Shown here in pieces: positions 26,379-36,645 of a DNA stretch of 64,000 bases. Both the position numbers and the translations under genes were made by a program. The stretch's first letter is position 1, and each line of letters opens with the position of its first letter. A model generated the notes under the pieces. The model was not told the DNA's origin and did not search any database. It worked only from the letters and a program-made list of their open reading frames with translations. This stretch comes from Bacteroidota bacterium (GTDB taxonomy: Bacteria > Bacteroidota > Bacteroidia > Bacteroidales > UBA12481): positions 62,001 through 126,000 of the forward strand of contig JABHCC010000125.1 of NCBI GenBank assembly GCA_018669475.1, read 5' to 3'.

Positions 26379-27878
26379 TTAAAACCGGAAATAAATAAAC
26401 GGTACTAATTCACTTGACTGGAACATGTAAATAATAAATAGTACGGCCATCATTGAAACAATTTTGAGCCAATAAGGCCAGGTAATAAACCTTCCTCTGA
26501 AGTTTTCAATCCATCCGGTAGGTACAAGGATAAATAAAAAGCTTATTATCAATATAATTAAGGAAAGGCCATAGGCTGGGAAAAGACTATCAAAACTACC
26601 GCCTCCAAAGCTGGTAAATATCTGTTTGAACATATTGAAACCAACCTGGGGCGTTTCGGCCCGGAAAAATACCCAGCCAATGGTAATCAGGTGAAAAGTA
26701 AATAATCGTCTGATCCAAAGCCTGGTGGATTGACCTCGATTTGGAAGGAGCTTTTCTATAACCAACAATATCCCATGATATGCTCCCCAAATAAGAAAGC
26801 GCCAGTGAGCACCGTGCCATAAACCACCCAGTACCATTGTAATCATTAAATTGATATTCTGTCGCAATTTACCATGCCGGTTTCCTCCCATTGGAATGTA
26901 TAAATAATCGCGCAACCAACTTGAAAGACTGATGTGCCAGCGTCGCCAGAAATCAGTAATTGACACAGACTGATACGGAGCATTAAAGTTTACAGGTAGT
27001 TTAAAACCAAGCAGCAGGGCAACCCCAATAGCAATATCTGTATATCCTGAAAAATCAAAAAATATCTGAACGGAATAACTATATATTGAAAGAAGATTTT
27101 CAAAACCCGAATAATAAGCCGGTGATTGAAACACCTTATCAACTACTTGAACGGCCAAAAAATCAGCTACAACCATTTTTTTAAGTAAGCCACCAAGAAT
27201 AAGATACACAGCATGCCACATCTGGCGGCGCGTGAGCTTATACTTTTGATACAATTGAGGGATAAAGGAGGCTGCCCTTACAATTGGCCCTGCCACCAGC
27301 TGTGGAAAGAAGGACACGTAAAAACCAAAATCCAGGAGACTGGTCACAGGCTTGACCTGTCCCCGATACACATCTACTGAATAGGAAATGGTTTGAAATG
27401 TATAAAATGAAATTCCCACAGGCAGGATGATATGATCAATATCTAATGTTGCTCCACTTAATTCATTCCAGAAAAGAGCCAGATAATTGGTAACTCCAAT
27501 ATCGTGATTCAATAATCCAGACAACAGATCTGAAATAAAATAGGCATATTTGAAATAAAAGAGAATACTCAGGTTGACTACAATACTTAGGATCAGCCAG
27601 GCTTTCTTCCTGTATCCGTCAGAACTCCTGAATATGGCTTTACCGATGAAATAGTCAGCAAGTGTTGATACAACCAGCATAAAGAAAAATAATCCCCCGG
27701 CTTTATAATAGAAAAACAAACTGACTACCAGGAGGTAGGCATTCCTCATAACGGGTTTCTTATAAAAGAAGGAATAAACGAGCAGTACTACTGCCAGCAT
27801 CACCCAAAAAAGGGAACTGGTGAAATACATCGGATCCTCCGGTGTATAAAGGAGGATATGTAACCACTTATTCTCCAT
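26379..27878 (-). CDS. MBOAT-family O-acyltransferase (AlgI-like), system 1
   Basis: This 499-residue polytopic inner-membrane protein has the MBOAT core motifs FWRRWHISLSSWLRDYLYIPMGG and GGLWHGAHW, whose histidine is the presumed catalytic residue. AlgI-like proteins move acyl groups across the inner membrane for O-acetylation of extracellular polysaccharide or peptidoglycan. The start overlaps the end of the SGNH-domain gene by 11 bases, so the two are coupled as a transfer pair. A second MBOAT gene with a different partner lies at 38990-40414. Confidence 0.9.
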   Translation of the reverse strand: MENKWLHILLYTPEDPMYFTSSLFWVMLAVVLLVYSFFYKKPVMRNAYLLVVSLFFYYKAGGLFFFMLVVSTLADYFIGKAIFRSSDGYRKKAWLILSIVVNLSILFYFKYAYFISDLLSGLLNHDIGVTNYLALFWNELSGATLDIDHIILPVGISFYTFQTISYSVDVYRGQVKPVTSLLDFGFYVSFFPQLVAGPIVRAASFIPQLYQKYKLTRRQMWHAVYLILGGLLKKMVVADFLAVQVVDKVFQSPAYYSGFENLLSIYSYSVQIFFDFSGYTDIAIGVALLLGFKLPVNFNAPYQSVSITDFWRRWHISLSSWLRDYLYIPMGGNRHGKLRQNINLMITMVLGGLWHGAHWRFLIWGAYHGILLVIEKLLPNRGQSTRLWIRRLFTFHLITIGWVFFRAETPQVGFNMFKQIFTSFGGGSFDSLFPAYGLSLIILIISFLFILVPTGWIENFRGRFITWPYWLKIVSMMAVLFIIYMFQSSELVPFIYFRF

Positions 27879-29286
27879 TCTCCCCTTGCTCTACATATCT
27901 CTGAAAACCCTCAATAAGAGCAGCATATATTCCATCTGCAACTACTGCTCCACCTGGAATAGTAAAGTGGGTATAATCTTTGCGCAATAATGGTGGATGT
28001 GCCTTTTCCCAAAGAATGCAGGATTCCATTCCACCCATGAACTGGAATAAATCAAAAAATGCAGAGCCAGTTTCTCTGGCGGCATCTCTCATTGCTGCAG
28101 AAACCTTCGGAACTGAAGCAAATGATCTGGCATGACTGCCTCTGATTTTTCCCATATCTGAAACCCCAATCAAGAGTATCGGGATATCACCAGCCATTGA
28201 TCTGATGGTCTTTATCTCCCGTACCAACAACTGGCGATAATAATCAAATTCTGATCTTTTGGCTGGCACAACATTAATTCCAAAATGCAAAATAATTAAT
28301 TGAGGGTCAAGATAACTGAGATGTTGTTTATACACCTCTGGGTTGATGCTGCTGAACTCCAATCCTGCACTCCCACGCAGTGGAATATGATCGACAATCA
28401 CACCGTCGTCTGACTCGAAGCTGATACCATGAATAATTGGACTTCCTGTAGAATTAATACTAATTTTAAACTGTTCAGCTGATTGCTCAAACGCAAAAGG
28501 AATCGCCTGAATTCCTGGACGCGATGGCACTGTAGCCGTAAAATTATCAAGCATAGATGACAAACCTACTTCTGTATGACTGATGGGCGATTCAATATAC
28601 AAACGACCATCACTGATTTGGTTAAACTGGTCATTGCTAGTTCTTAAGTTAAAACTTGAGAATGCTTTTATACCCGAGAAAATGCAATAGCTCAATGCTG
28701 CACCAAAGCGATTCTCTCCAGGTCCATTTCCAGATCTTACCACTCCATATTTCTTCCAGTTTTTACTATTACTGAGCTCAAATATCAGTGATGTATAAAG
28801 GGGCTCGTACAATGCGTACAATCCAGATCCTGACCCACCAAATTCTTTCTGGAAAGATTGTCTTAAATACTGTACAATGCGATCCCCCTCAATCTGAGAA
28901 TCACCATAGTATAATATTCTGGTTTTCTTTCCTTCAAGCTTGCTTTTTTGGAGTGACTCAAAAAAGCCAAGCAGAGCCATCTGAGTTTCATCCGGATACT
29001 CAACAGGTTGTGGATGAACGAGTTTTCCATGACTGGCTTTTAAATCTGAAATTTCGTACTTCAGCTGGGACTCAGCAGGTTCATCGGCAGGTTTGTAAAT
29101 CGGAGCTGCGATAACTGGTCCCGATCCTCTTACAATAACTGTACGATCAACTGAAAGCCTCGGCAATCTGATCTCATGACCTCCTAACTCAATTGTACTG
29201 TTACTGATTAGAATTCTAAACAAGAAAAGAGCTATCAGCACCCAAATAAAACTAATAAAAACCTTATAAGGTGGATACTCTTTCAA
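27868..29286 (-). CDS. SGNH-hydrolase-fold protein, partner of MBOAT system 1
   Basis: The 472-residue protein has one N-terminal membrane anchor (about 10-28), a low-complexity linker (to about 110), and an SGNH/GDSL-type domain. Block I is ILYYGDSQIEGDR, the region LHFGINVVP corresponds to block III, and the Asp-His pair is in KDYTHFTIPGG near the C-terminus. These are the catalytic Ser, Gly/Asn and Asp-x-x-His elements. It should act in the periplasm, transferring the acyl group delivered by the MBOAT protein encoded next to it. The polymer modified is not known. Confidence 0.82.
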   Translation of the reverse strand: MKEYPPYKVFISFIWVLIALFLFRILISNSTIELGGHEIRLPRLSVDRTVIVRGSGPVIAAPIYKPADEPAESQLKYEISDLKASHGKLVHPQPVEYPDETQMALLGFFESLQKSKLEGKKTRILYYGDSQIEGDRIVQYLRQSFQKEFGGSGSGLYALYEPLYTSLIFELSNSKNWKKYGVVRSGNGPGENRFGAALSYCIFSGIKAFSSFNLRTSNDQFNQISDGRLYIESPISHTEVGLSSMLDNFTATVPSRPGIQAIPFAFEQSAEQFKISINSTGSPIIHGISFESDDGVIVDHIPLRGSAGLEFSSINPEVYKQHLSYLDPQLIILHFGINVVPAKRSEFDYYRQLLVREIKTIRSMAGDIPILLIGVSDMGKIRGSHARSFASVPKVSAAMRDAARETGSAFFDLFQFMGGMESCILWEKAHPPLLRKDYTHFTIPGGAVVADGIYAALIEGFQRYVEQGENGE

Positions 29287-29316
29287 TTCAATAATTGTTT
29301 AGATGTTCAATCTTTC

Positions 29317-29898
29317 CTAGTGCATTTCAAATACCAGATTAATACCAAGATAACTCTCTTTCCCGGGCAAATAACCCTGAATGGGACTTAAAATTAAACT
29401 TAAATCATCACTCACATCATAGTTAAAGAAATGTCCGTCTACATTGGCATCTACTACATTCAGTCCCCAAACCGCCAGCATGATAATTACTGACATATCC
29501 CTGTTCTTGCGATACTCGTCAATTTTTGGCAATAGTTGACTTGTTGTATGAATATCATCTTTATTAAACACCTCAGCCTCTGGGTCTTCATACAGCCTGA
29601 TATAATCGTCTCTGCAAACTACATAATTATGGTGGTTATCATAAATAAAGTATCCTACCGTGGCCAGACCTGCGTATACGATCGGAATCTTCCAGTATTT
29701 TCTGTTGTATGCCTGCCCCCAGCCTGGGATTAGCGCTGAATACAAAGCAGATTTAGATGGTGAATGTTCTGTTGACCGTAACAGTTGAAATAGTTTACTG
29801 GAATCTGCCTTTGCACGCAACTGAGCGTGGTTTTGAGGAACAGTCACCCACAAGAGAATGAGAATCAATCCAATCAGAAATCGCCTCTTTGGGTGCAT
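29317..29898 (-). CDS. DUF5683 membrane-associated protein
   Basis: The 193-residue protein has a signal-peptide-like N-terminus (MHPKRRFLIGLILILLWV). The DUF5683 core follows, with KSALYSALIPGWGQAYNRKYWKIPIVYAGL and a second hydrophobic stretch at DMSVIIMLAVWGLNVVDANVD. It always seems to accompany parAB in Bacteroidota, but its role is unknown. I chose the ATG at 29898, 20 bases after the parB stop. An in-frame ATG at 29967 would overlap parB by 50 bases and would bury the signal peptide. Confidence 0.85.
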   Translation of the reverse strand: MHPKRRFLIGLILILLWVTVPQNHAQLRAKADSSKLFQLLRSTEHSPSKSALYSALIPGWGQAYNRKYWKIPIVYAGLATVGYFIYDNHHNYVVCRDDYIRLYEDPEAEVFNKDDIHTTSQLLPKIDEYRKNRDMSVIIMLAVWGLNVVDANVDGHFFNYDVSDDLSLILSPIQGYLPGKESYLGINLVFEMH

Positions 29899-29917
29899 TA
29901 ATTTAAATTGGGCATTT

Positions 29918-30781
29918 CTATTTGTCGAGTTGATCAAGTATTCCGATGATTCTTTCAAGGTCTGCATCAGTAGTAAATGGGATTATTATATTGCCTTTCC
30001 CATATTGATTTCTATTAAAATCAACCGGGGTACTAAAAAAACGACTTAGCTGATCTTTTAGTTTATCATATTGATCTGATTTTTCAATAGTGCCCTTTAC
30101 AGGTTTTTTTGGCTTAGTTTTATTTCCCTTGACCAGCTGTTCTGTTTGTCTGACTGATAATCCCGCCCTTAATACTTTATTGAAAATAACCAGTTGTCTT
30201 TCTCGATCCTCAATATTGATCAAAGCTCTGGCATGCCCCATACTAAGTTCATTATTACGAATACCAGCTTGTATTTCAGCAGGAAGCTTAAGCAATCTCA
30301 GATAGTTGGATATTGTAGATCGTTTCTTACCCACTCTCTCGCTCATACTTTCCTGAGTAAGCTTACATTCTTCAATCAGGCGCTGATAAGATATTGCTAC
30401 TTCAATGGCATCCAGGTCTTCCCTTTGGATATTTTCGACCAGAGCCAATTCCAGCATAGCCTGATCATCGGCCTTACGAATATAGGCTGGTATTTTTTTC
30501 AAACCCACCCTGATCGAAGCCCGGAATCTTCTTTCACCTGTAATCAGCTGATATTTATTCGCAGCTGTCTGACGAACTGTGATTGGTTGAATAATGCCAA
30601 GCTCTCTTATGGAGTCGGCCAATTCTTCAAGAGCCACATCATCAAATTTCTCACGAGGCTGAAACGGATTTGTCTCAATCTGACTTATTGGTATCTCATT
30701 TACAGAAGCTCCAGGCTTTACGTCAGCATCTTCAATAAGTGCACCTAATCCTCTGCCTAACACGGTTTTTTTCGCAACCAT
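29918..30781 (-). CDS. parB: Chromosome-partitioning protein ParB
   Basis: This 287-residue protein has the N-terminal GRGLGALIEDA segment, the ParB/Srx CTPase domain with NPFQPREKF and GERRFRAS, and a helix-turn-helix region (LTQESMSERVGKKRSTISNYLRLL). A C-terminal dimerisation domain completes it. It binds parS sites and loads condensin during segregation. I found no consensus parS (TGTTTCACGTGAAACA-like) in the window. It lies 25 bases after parA. Confidence 0.95.
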   Translation of the reverse strand: MVAKKTVLGRGLGALIEDADVKPGASVNEIPISQIETNPFQPREKFDDVALEELADSIRELGIIQPITVRQTAANKYQLITGERRFRASIRVGLKKIPAYIRKADDQAMLELALVENIQREDLDAIEVAISYQRLIEECKLTQESMSERVGKKRSTISNYLRLLKLPAEIQAGIRNNELSMGHARALINIEDRERQLVIFNKVLRAGLSVRQTEQLVKGNKTKPKKPVKGTIEKSDQYDKLKDQLSRFFSTPVDFNRNQYGKGNIIIPFTTDADLERIIGILDQLDK

Positions 30782-30806
30782 ATAAACTGTTTATCAGGCC
30801 CCGGGC

Positions 30807-31625
30807 CTATTCATCTTCTCCATCAACCTGAATCACTTTATCAGATTCATCCAACTCGGTCATACTATTTTTCTGCAGTAGCTCACGGGCCAGGTTCAGA
30901 TAATTTACAGAACCCTTAGAATCAGCATCATACATAACCACAGGTTTCCCATAACTCGGTGCTTCACCTAATTTGATATTCCTGCGTATTATTGTCTCGA
31001 AAACCATTTGCTGGAAATGTTTCTTTACTTCATCGTACACTTGATTTGACAAGCGCAGACGTGCGTCATACATTGTCAGAAGAAATCCTTCAATCTCCAA
31101 TTCAGGATTAAGTCTGCTTTGTATGATTTTAATCGTATTCAACAATTTCCCCAGTCCTTCCAAAGCGAAATACTCACATTGTACAGGTACAATAACAGAA
31201 TCGGCTGCAGTAAGTGCATTAACAGTTAACAATCCTAAAGATGGTGAGCAGTCAATCAGCACAAAATCATAGCCATCTTTCACATCATTAATAACCTTAG
31301 CCATCATCTTCTCCCTGTTGGGAAGATTCAGCATCTCAATTTCAGCTCCAACTAAATCAATATTCGAAGGCAAAACATCAAATCCGGGCACTTCCGAATT
31401 TAAAATAATATCAATGGCATTTACTTCATCAATAATACACTCGTAGATACTTGTCTTTACAGCCCTTACATCAAAACCAGCTCCTGATGTGGCATTTGCC
31501 TGTGGGTCAGCATCTACTAATAATACTTTCTTTTCCAGTACAGCCAAACTTGCCGCCAAATTAATAGCCGTAGTGGTTTTGCCAACTCCTCCTTTTTGAT
31601 TGGCTATTGCAATAACTTTCGTCAT
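30807..31625 (-). CDS. parA: Chromosome-partitioning ATPase ParA (Soj)
   Basis: The 272-residue protein has the deviant Walker A motif KGGVGKTTTAINLA (about 11-24), VDADPQANAT and a Walker B region in VLIDCSPSLG. It is the short chromosomal ParA type without the N-terminal HTH of plasmid ParA. It moves ParB-parS complexes over the nucleoid. The acidic C-terminal tail (DESDKVIQVDGEDE) is typical of the phylum. A -7 element is found 48 bases upstream. Confidence 0.95.
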   Translation of the reverse strand: MTKVIAIANQKGGVGKTTTAINLAASLAVLEKKVLLVDADPQANATSGAGFDVRAVKTSIYECIIDEVNAIDIILNSEVPGFDVLPSNIDLVGAEIEMLNLPNREKMMAKVINDVKDGYDFVLIDCSPSLGLLTVNALTAADSVIVPVQCEYFALEGLGKLLNTIKIIQSRLNPELEIEGFLLTMYDARLRLSNQVYDEVKKHFQQMVFETIIRRNIKLGEAPSYGKPVVMYDADSKGSVNYLNLARELLQKNSMTELDESDKVIQVDGEDE

Positions 31626-31672
31626 GAAAAACTATCTAATTAATTAAAAATTATCTCAAAAAATTCAAAGCT

Positions 31673-31680
31673 CAAATTTA
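31673..31680 (-). promoter_or_regulatory. Bacteroidota -7 element TAAATTTG for parA
   Basis: A minus-strand TAnnTTTG match 48 bases upstream of the parA start, in the AT-rich 139-base gap between recJ and parA. The gap also holds a 7-bp inverted repeat (31699-31705 with 31731-31737). Confidence 0.45.
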
Positions 31681-31764
31681 TAATTAATATTTGAATCTAT
31701 CGGATTGTTTGTCGGGCTTTTTTTAACATGATCCGATTATTCTGATTGTGAGAATATCCACAGA

Positions 31765-33486
31765 TCAGGTATTATGGATTTTCATATCTTTCACCATGAG
31801 CTGAATACTTGACATTCCTCTATAGGTATTCTCTTCCACGCTAAAAACCAAGTCAAAAGCTTTCCCCTTATGGATATCGTTAAAAAAATGCCCCATATTA
31901 AAAGCAATAGCATCCATTGTGCCATGACCAGGTGACTCAATGACGAGGCTTAGTTTTAAATGCTCCCATCCTCTGCCCACCTGTCGTGACCTGCCTGTAT
32001 CCCTAAGATTCCTGGCAATGAAAACCGGAGTGAGATTATCAGGTCCAAAGGGTTCAAATTGCTTTAAAATTCTAAAAAACTTTGCACTAATCTGATTCAG
32101 TGTGATTTCCTGATCAATAAGTATCTGTGGCTTTAACTGGTCATCAGTTATGGTTTCTTCCACATAATTCTCAAAGCGCTCAATAAAAGCATCAACATTT
32201 TCTACCGGCATGCTTAATCCTGCGGCATACTTATGACCACCAAAGCTCTCTAATAAGTCAGAACATGCACTAACTGCCCGGTAGAGATCATATGTATCAA
32301 TTGATCTGGCTGAACCTGTTGCCATGTTATCTGAACGGGTAAGAATAACAGTAGGTCGGTAAAAATGCTCTATTAACCTACTTGCCACGATACCAACCAC
32401 TCCTTTATGCCAATCAGGATTATACAGCACTGTAGATTTCTTAGCTGGTCCTAACTCAAGTTCCTGCACAAGTTTCATGGCTTCCTCAGTAATATCACCA
32501 TCTATATTTTTCCGGTCCTCATTAAACGAATTTATCTTGTTTCCCAATTTAATTGCATTGACTTCATTTTCACATACCATGAGTTCAACTGAACTGGCTC
32601 CTGAGGATATTCGACCAGCAGCATTGAGCCTTGGACAAATTTTAAAAACCAAATCTGAAACAGATAAAAGCTTATTGCCACAATTTGATATTTGAATTAA
32701 GGCCTTCAAACCGGGGAGAGGATCCTCATTTAGTTTGCGCAAACCATGATATGCCAGGATTCTGTTTTCTCCTGTCATCGGAACCAGATCAGCTGCATTG
32801 CTAACACAAACCAAATCCAGATACTGCGCAACTTGTGCAAATGGGATTCCATTCCTTAAGCAAAAACCTTGCAATAATTTAAAACCCACACCACAACCTG
32901 ATAATTCTTTATACGGATAATCACAACCATCACGTCTGGGGTCAAGTATAGCACAAGCATCAGGCAATTCCTCTCCTGGCAGATGATGATCACAAACTAT
33001 AAAATCAAGTCCCTTCTTTTTTGCATAAGCAATCTTATCAACTGCCTTTATTCCACAATCCAGGGCAATTACAAGACTATAATCATTCTTAAGCGCATAC
33101 TCAATACCCATAAAGGATATTCCGTAACCCTCTGCATATCGATCAGGAATGTAATACCCAAGTTTTTCTGTCCTTTGTCTTAAAAAAGAGAATACAAGAG
33201 CAACAGATGTGGTTCCGTCAACATCATAATCTCCGTAAACGAGAATCTTTTCACCATCATCCAAAGCCTTTTTTAAGCGTTGAATTGCTTTATCCATATC
33301 CAGCATTAAGAAAGGATTATGCAAGCCTTCTAATTCAGGACGAAAGAAATGACGTGCCTGATCAAAGTCATTGATTCTTCTTTGAACCAACAAACTAGAC
33401 AGCGCAACATCAATACCAAGTTCATCTGAAAGACTATCAACAAGGGCTCGGTTCGGTTCGGACAATATTTTCCATTTCTTCTCCAT
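31765..33486 (-). CDS. recJ: Single-stranded-DNA-specific exonuclease RecJ
   Basis: The 573-residue protein has the DHH domain with [11 protein letters not shown] (DYDVDG at 86-91) and CDHHLPG (DHH at 166-168), the DHHA1 domain with GGHKYAAGL, and an OB-fold C-terminal region. It degrades single-stranded DNA 5-prime to 3-prime in recombination and mismatch repair. The gene is divergent from lysS, separated by 88 bases. A near-consensus -7 sequence, TATCTTTA, lies on the minus strand about 25 bases upstream. Confidence 0.95.
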   Translation of the reverse strand: MEKKWKILSEPNRALVDSLSDELGIDVALSSLLVQRRINDFDQARHFFRPELEGLHNPFLMLDMDKAIQRLKKALDDGEKILVYGDYDVDGTTSVALVFSFLRQRTEKLGYYIPDRYAEGYGISFMGIEYALKNDYSLVIALDCGIKAVDKIAYAKKKGLDFIVCDHHLPGEELPDACAILDPRRDGCDYPYKELSGCGVGFKLLQGFCLRNGIPFAQVAQYLDLVCVSNAADLVPMTGENRILAYHGLRKLNEDPLPGLKALIQISNCGNKLLSVSDLVFKICPRLNAAGRISSGASSVELMVCENEVNAIKLGNKINSFNEDRKNIDGDITEEAMKLVQELELGPAKKSTVLYNPDWHKGVVGIVASRLIEHFYRPTVILTRSDNMATGSARSIDTYDLYRAVSACSDLLESFGGHKYAAGLSMPVENVDAFIERFENYVEETITDDQLKPQILIDQEITLNQISAKFFRILKQFEPFGPDNLTPVFIARNLRDTGRSRQVGRGWEHLKLSLVIESPGHGTMDAIAFNMGHFFNDIHKGKAFDLVFSVEENTYRGMSSIQLMVKDMKIHNT

Positions 33487-33551
33487 CCAGCAGCAAATCG
33501 CAAGATTTAAAGATACGCATTTTTACCTTTTGATTAATTCTGTCGGTAAAG

Positions 33552-33559
33552 TATCTTTG
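33552..33559 (+). promoter_or_regulatory. Bacteroidota -7 element TATCTTTG for lysS
   Basis: A perfect match that puts the transcription start near 33565. This excludes the upstream TTG at 33530 and supports the ATG at 33575 as the lysS start. Confidence 0.6.
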
Positions 33560-33574
33560 CACAAAATCAATCGC

Positions 33575-35311
33575 ATGAGCATGCAGGAATTAAGCGAACA
33601 AGAAATCATACGTAGAAAGTCACTTGATGAAATCAGGAAGCTGGGCATTAACCCCTATCCAGCAGCTAAATACCCGGTGAATACAAACAGCCAGGAGATA
33701 AAACAGCTTTACAAGCAGGAAGAAAATAACTTTCAGGAAGTTTGTATTGCCGGACGAATCATGAACCGACGTATCATGGGGAAGGCCTCTTTTGCTGAGA
33801 TTCAGGACGGTAAGGGCCGTATACAGATCTATTTTAACCGTGATGAATTGTGCAAAGGAGAGGATAAATCCCTGTACAATATTGTTTTCAAAAGGCTTCT
33901 TGACATTGGAGATATTGTTGGTATCAAGGGCTATGTATTTATTACTCAGGTCGGGGAAGTCAGTGTTTTTTGTCAGGAGCTGACCATACTTTCTAAATCC
34001 ATAAGACCTCTGCCTGTTGTGAAAGAAAAAGAGGGTAAAACATATGATGCTTTTTCGGATCCCGAGCAAAGGTACAGGCAAAGGTATCTTGACTTAGTTG
34101 TGAATCCTCAAGTGAAGGAGACATTTAAAAAGCGCAGCCAACTTGTACGTTCAATGCGGAATTTTCTTGATGATAAGGGATATCTGGAGGTAGAGACTCC
34201 TATATTGCAACCCATTCATGGAGGTGCTGCTGCTCGGCCTTTCAAAACTCACCACAATACTCTTGATCAGACATTGTACCTGAGAATAGCCAATGAGCTG
34301 TACCTCAAGAAACTTATAGTTGGTGGATTCGATGGAGTATATGAATTTGCCAAAGACTTCAGGAATGAAGGAATGGACCGTTTTCATAATCCGGAGTTCA
34401 CTCAGATGGAGTTATATGTAGCCTACAAAGATTATTTCTGGATGATGGATACCGTTGAGGAGATGGTTGAAAAGATAGCTCTTGACCTCCACGGCACCAC
34501 ACGAGTCCAGGTCGGAGAACATGTAATAGATTTCAAAAGGCCATGGAAAAGATTTACCATGTTTGAAGCCATAGAGCATTTCACCGGCATTGATGTAAGT
34601 GCCATGAATGAGAGTCAATTGCTGGCTACCTGTAAACAACTGGGGATAGACACAGATGAGAGCATGGCTAAAGGTAAATTGATTGATGAAATTTTTGGTG
34701 AGTGCTGTGAAGCCAAGCTTATTCAACCTACGTATATTACTGATTATCCGGTAGAGATGTCGCCATTAGCAAAAAAGCATCGTTCAGCCGACGGATTGGT
34801 GGAGCGTTTTGAAGCCATCTGTAATGGTAAAGAAATCTGTAATGCCTATTCAGAATTGAACGACCCAATTGATCAGAGACAGCGCTTCGAAGATCAACTG
34901 CTGTTGGCTCAGCGTGGTGATGAAGAGGCCATGGCCCTCGATGAGGATTTCTTAAGAGCCATAGATCTGGGTATGCCACCAACCTCCGGTTTGGGAATAG
35001 GAATTGATCGACTCGCTATGATCATGACCAATGCTGCCAGTATACAGGATGTAATATTCTTCCCGCAAATGCGACCCGAAAAAATTATTGAGCCAGACAA
35101 GGATTCTGTATTTACCGAGCTTGGCATCCATGAAGATTTGATTCCTCTTATAAAAAAGACCGGTATCATCAGGCTAAGTCAGCTATCAGATGTTAATCCA
35201 AACAAATTTCACCAAGATCTGTGCGGAATGAATAAGAAACATAAAATGGGACTTAAAAATCCAAGTCAGGATGAAGTTAAATCCTGGATTGAGAAGATTA
35301 ATTCAAAATAA
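33575..35311 (+). CDS. lysS: Lysyl-tRNA synthetase, class II
   Basis: The 578-residue protein has an N-terminal OB-fold anticodon-binding domain (about 45-150; [15 protein letters not shown]), then the class II catalytic domain with motif 2 [18 protein letters not shown] and motif 3 [11 protein letters not shown]. After motif 3 there is a C-terminal extension of about 75 residues ([22 protein letters not shown]...) with helix-hairpin-helix-like character, usual in Bacteroidota LysS but absent in E. coli. The start is set by the promoter; a second ATG two codons later is also possible. pgi follows after six bases. Confidence 0.96.
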   Translation: MSMQELSEQEIIRRKSLDEIRKLGINPYPAAKYPVNTNSQEIKQLYKQEENNFQEVCIAGRIMNRRIMGKASFAEIQDGKGRIQIYFNRDELCKGEDKSLYNIVFKRLLDIGDIVGIKGYVFITQVGEVSVFCQELTILSKSIRPLPVVKEKEGKTYDAFSDPEQRYRQRYLDLVVNPQVKETFKKRSQLVRSMRNFLDDKGYLEVETPILQPIHGGAAARPFKTHHNTLDQTLYLRIANELYLKKLIVGGFDGVYEFAKDFRNEGMDRFHNPEFTQMELYVAYKDYFWMMDTVEEMVEKIALDLHGTTRVQVGEHVIDFKRPWKRFTMFEAIEHFTGIDVSAMNESQLLATCKQLGIDTDESMAKGKLIDEIFGECCEAKLIQPTYITDYPVEMSPLAKKHRSADGLVERFEAICNGKEICNAYSELNDPIDQRQRFEDQLLLAQRGDEEAMALDEDFLRAIDLGMPPTSGLGIGIDRLAMIMTNAASIQDVIFFPQMRPEKIIEPDKDSVFTELGIHEDLIPLIKKTGIIRLSQLSDVNPNKFHQDLCGMNKKHKMGLKNPSQDEVKSWIEKINSK

Positions 35312-35317
35312 TAAAGA

Positions 35318-36640
35318 ATGATTCAATTAGATTTATCAGGTCTTGAACAATTGATTTCAATTGACAGTGTAGCGAAAAACTCTTTGGAGAAAAACCAACT
35401 CTTACATAATGGACAAGGAGCAGGAAATAATTTCCTGGGCTGGGTTAATTTGCCAGCAGGAGTGAATCCTGAGCTCTCAGGTATTATTGAGCTAACAACA
35501 CCCCTGAGGGAAAAACTTGATTGCATTGTCGTAATTGGAATTGGCGGTTCTTATTTAGGAACTAAAGCGGTGTTAACTGCCCTGCGTCCAACTCTGGCAC
35601 TTGATCAATCTGCTCCACAAATTCTTTTTGCAGGTCATCAGCTCGACCAGGCTTATCATACACAGTTACTTAAGCATCTTGAGCAAAAAAACTGGGGTAT
35701 TGTAGCTATTTCTAAATCAGGAACAACCACAGAACCTGCATTAGCTTTCAGACTCTTGAGAAATGCTTTGATATCTCAGTTCGGATCAGATGAATCACGT
35801 CATCGAATTATTGCTGTTACCGATAAAAATAAAGGAGCGCTGCGTTCCCTTGCTGATAAAGAACAGTACCAGACTTATGTCATTCCTGATGATGTTGGGG
35901 GCAGATTCTCTGTTCTGACACCGGTTGGATTAATCCCGCTTGCCCTTGCTGGGATTGATATCAGGGGACTAGTGAATGGAGCCCTTTCTCAAATGGAAAA
36001 ATGTGGCCATGATCGAACATTTAATAACAATATGGCAGCACAATATGCTGCTGCTCGCTTCTTATTGAATCAGAAAGGTAAGAACATCGAAATTCTATCC
36101 AATTTCAACCCTGCTTTACATGACGTAGCAGAATGGTGGAAACAATTATACGGGGAAAGTGAAGGAAAAGATGGCAAAGGTATCTTTCCTTCCAGTGTTG
36201 ATCTCACAACTGATCTGCATTCAATGGGGCAATTTATACAGGAGGGAACACGTAATCTTTTTGAAACAACAATATTAATTCAAAAGGCAGCTGGTGATAT
36301 AATCATTCCGGAACAAGATGACGATTCTGATCAATTAAACTATCTCGCCGGAAAAAGCATGGATTATGTAAATAAACAAGCAGCAGAAGGAACATTGTTG
36401 GCTCATGCTGATGGCGAAGTACCTGTTATCAGAATAGAAATGGACGAATTATCCGCCTATTCCCTTGGTGAATTATTCTATTTCTTTGAAAAAGCCTGTG
36501 GTATATCAGGCTATATGTTGGGTGTAAACCCTTTTGATCAACCTGGAGTTGAAGCTTATAAAAAGAATATGTTTGCCTTACTCGGAAAACCTGGTTTTGA
36601 AGAAGCCACTCTGGAGATAATGAAACGATTGAAGCAATAA
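35318..36640 (+). CDS. pgi: Glucose-6-phosphate isomerase
   Basis: The 440-residue protein has two SIS domains, with VIGIGGSYLGTKAV near residue 75 and VAISKSGTTTEPALAFR near 135, plus the C-terminal lysine/glutamine region (GVNPFDQPGVEAYKKNMFALLG). It interconverts glucose-6-phosphate and fructose-6-phosphate. This is the short type of about 440-450 residues found in Firmicutes and Bacteroidota. It sits between lysS and a DMT transporter with gaps of six and five bases. Confidence 0.95.
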   Translation: MIQLDLSGLEQLISIDSVAKNSLEKNQLLHNGQGAGNNFLGWVNLPAGVNPELSGIIELTTPLREKLDCIVVIGIGGSYLGTKAVLTALRPTLALDQSAPQILFAGHQLDQAYHTQLLKHLEQKNWGIVAISKSGTTTEPALAFRLLRNALISQFGSDESRHRIIAVTDKNKGALRSLADKEQYQTYVIPDDVGGRFSVLTPVGLIPLALAGIDIRGLVNGALSQMEKCGHDRTFNNNMAAQYAAARFLLNQKGKNIEILSNFNPALHDVAEWWKQLYGESEGKDGKGIFPSSVDLTTDLHSMGQFIQEGTRNLFETTILIQKAAGDIIIPEQDDDSDQLNYLAGKSMDYVNKQAAEGTLLAHADGEVPVIRIEMDELSAYSLGELFYFFEKACGISGYMLGVNPFDQPGVEAYKKNMFALLGKPGFEEATLEIMKRLKQ

Positions 36641-36645
36641 TCCAG

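Noticed and set aside
29899-29967. Longer DUF5683 protein starting inside parB
   Set aside because: It would bury the signal-peptide-like segment behind 23 polar residues and overlap parB by 50 bases; ATG 29898 is a better fit.
29918-31625. parS site near parAB
   Set aside because: I looked for TGTTTCACGTGAAACA-like palindromes around parAB and saw none. They may lie elsewhere on the chromosome.
31626-31764. Replication origin next to parA
   Set aside because: Only one near-match to a DnaA box (TATCCACA around 31749) is present, with no cluster and no dnaA or rpmH nearby.
33530-33574. TTG start upstream for lysS
   Set aside because: A perfect -7 promoter element lies inside this stretch (33552-33559), so the transcript should begin after it.
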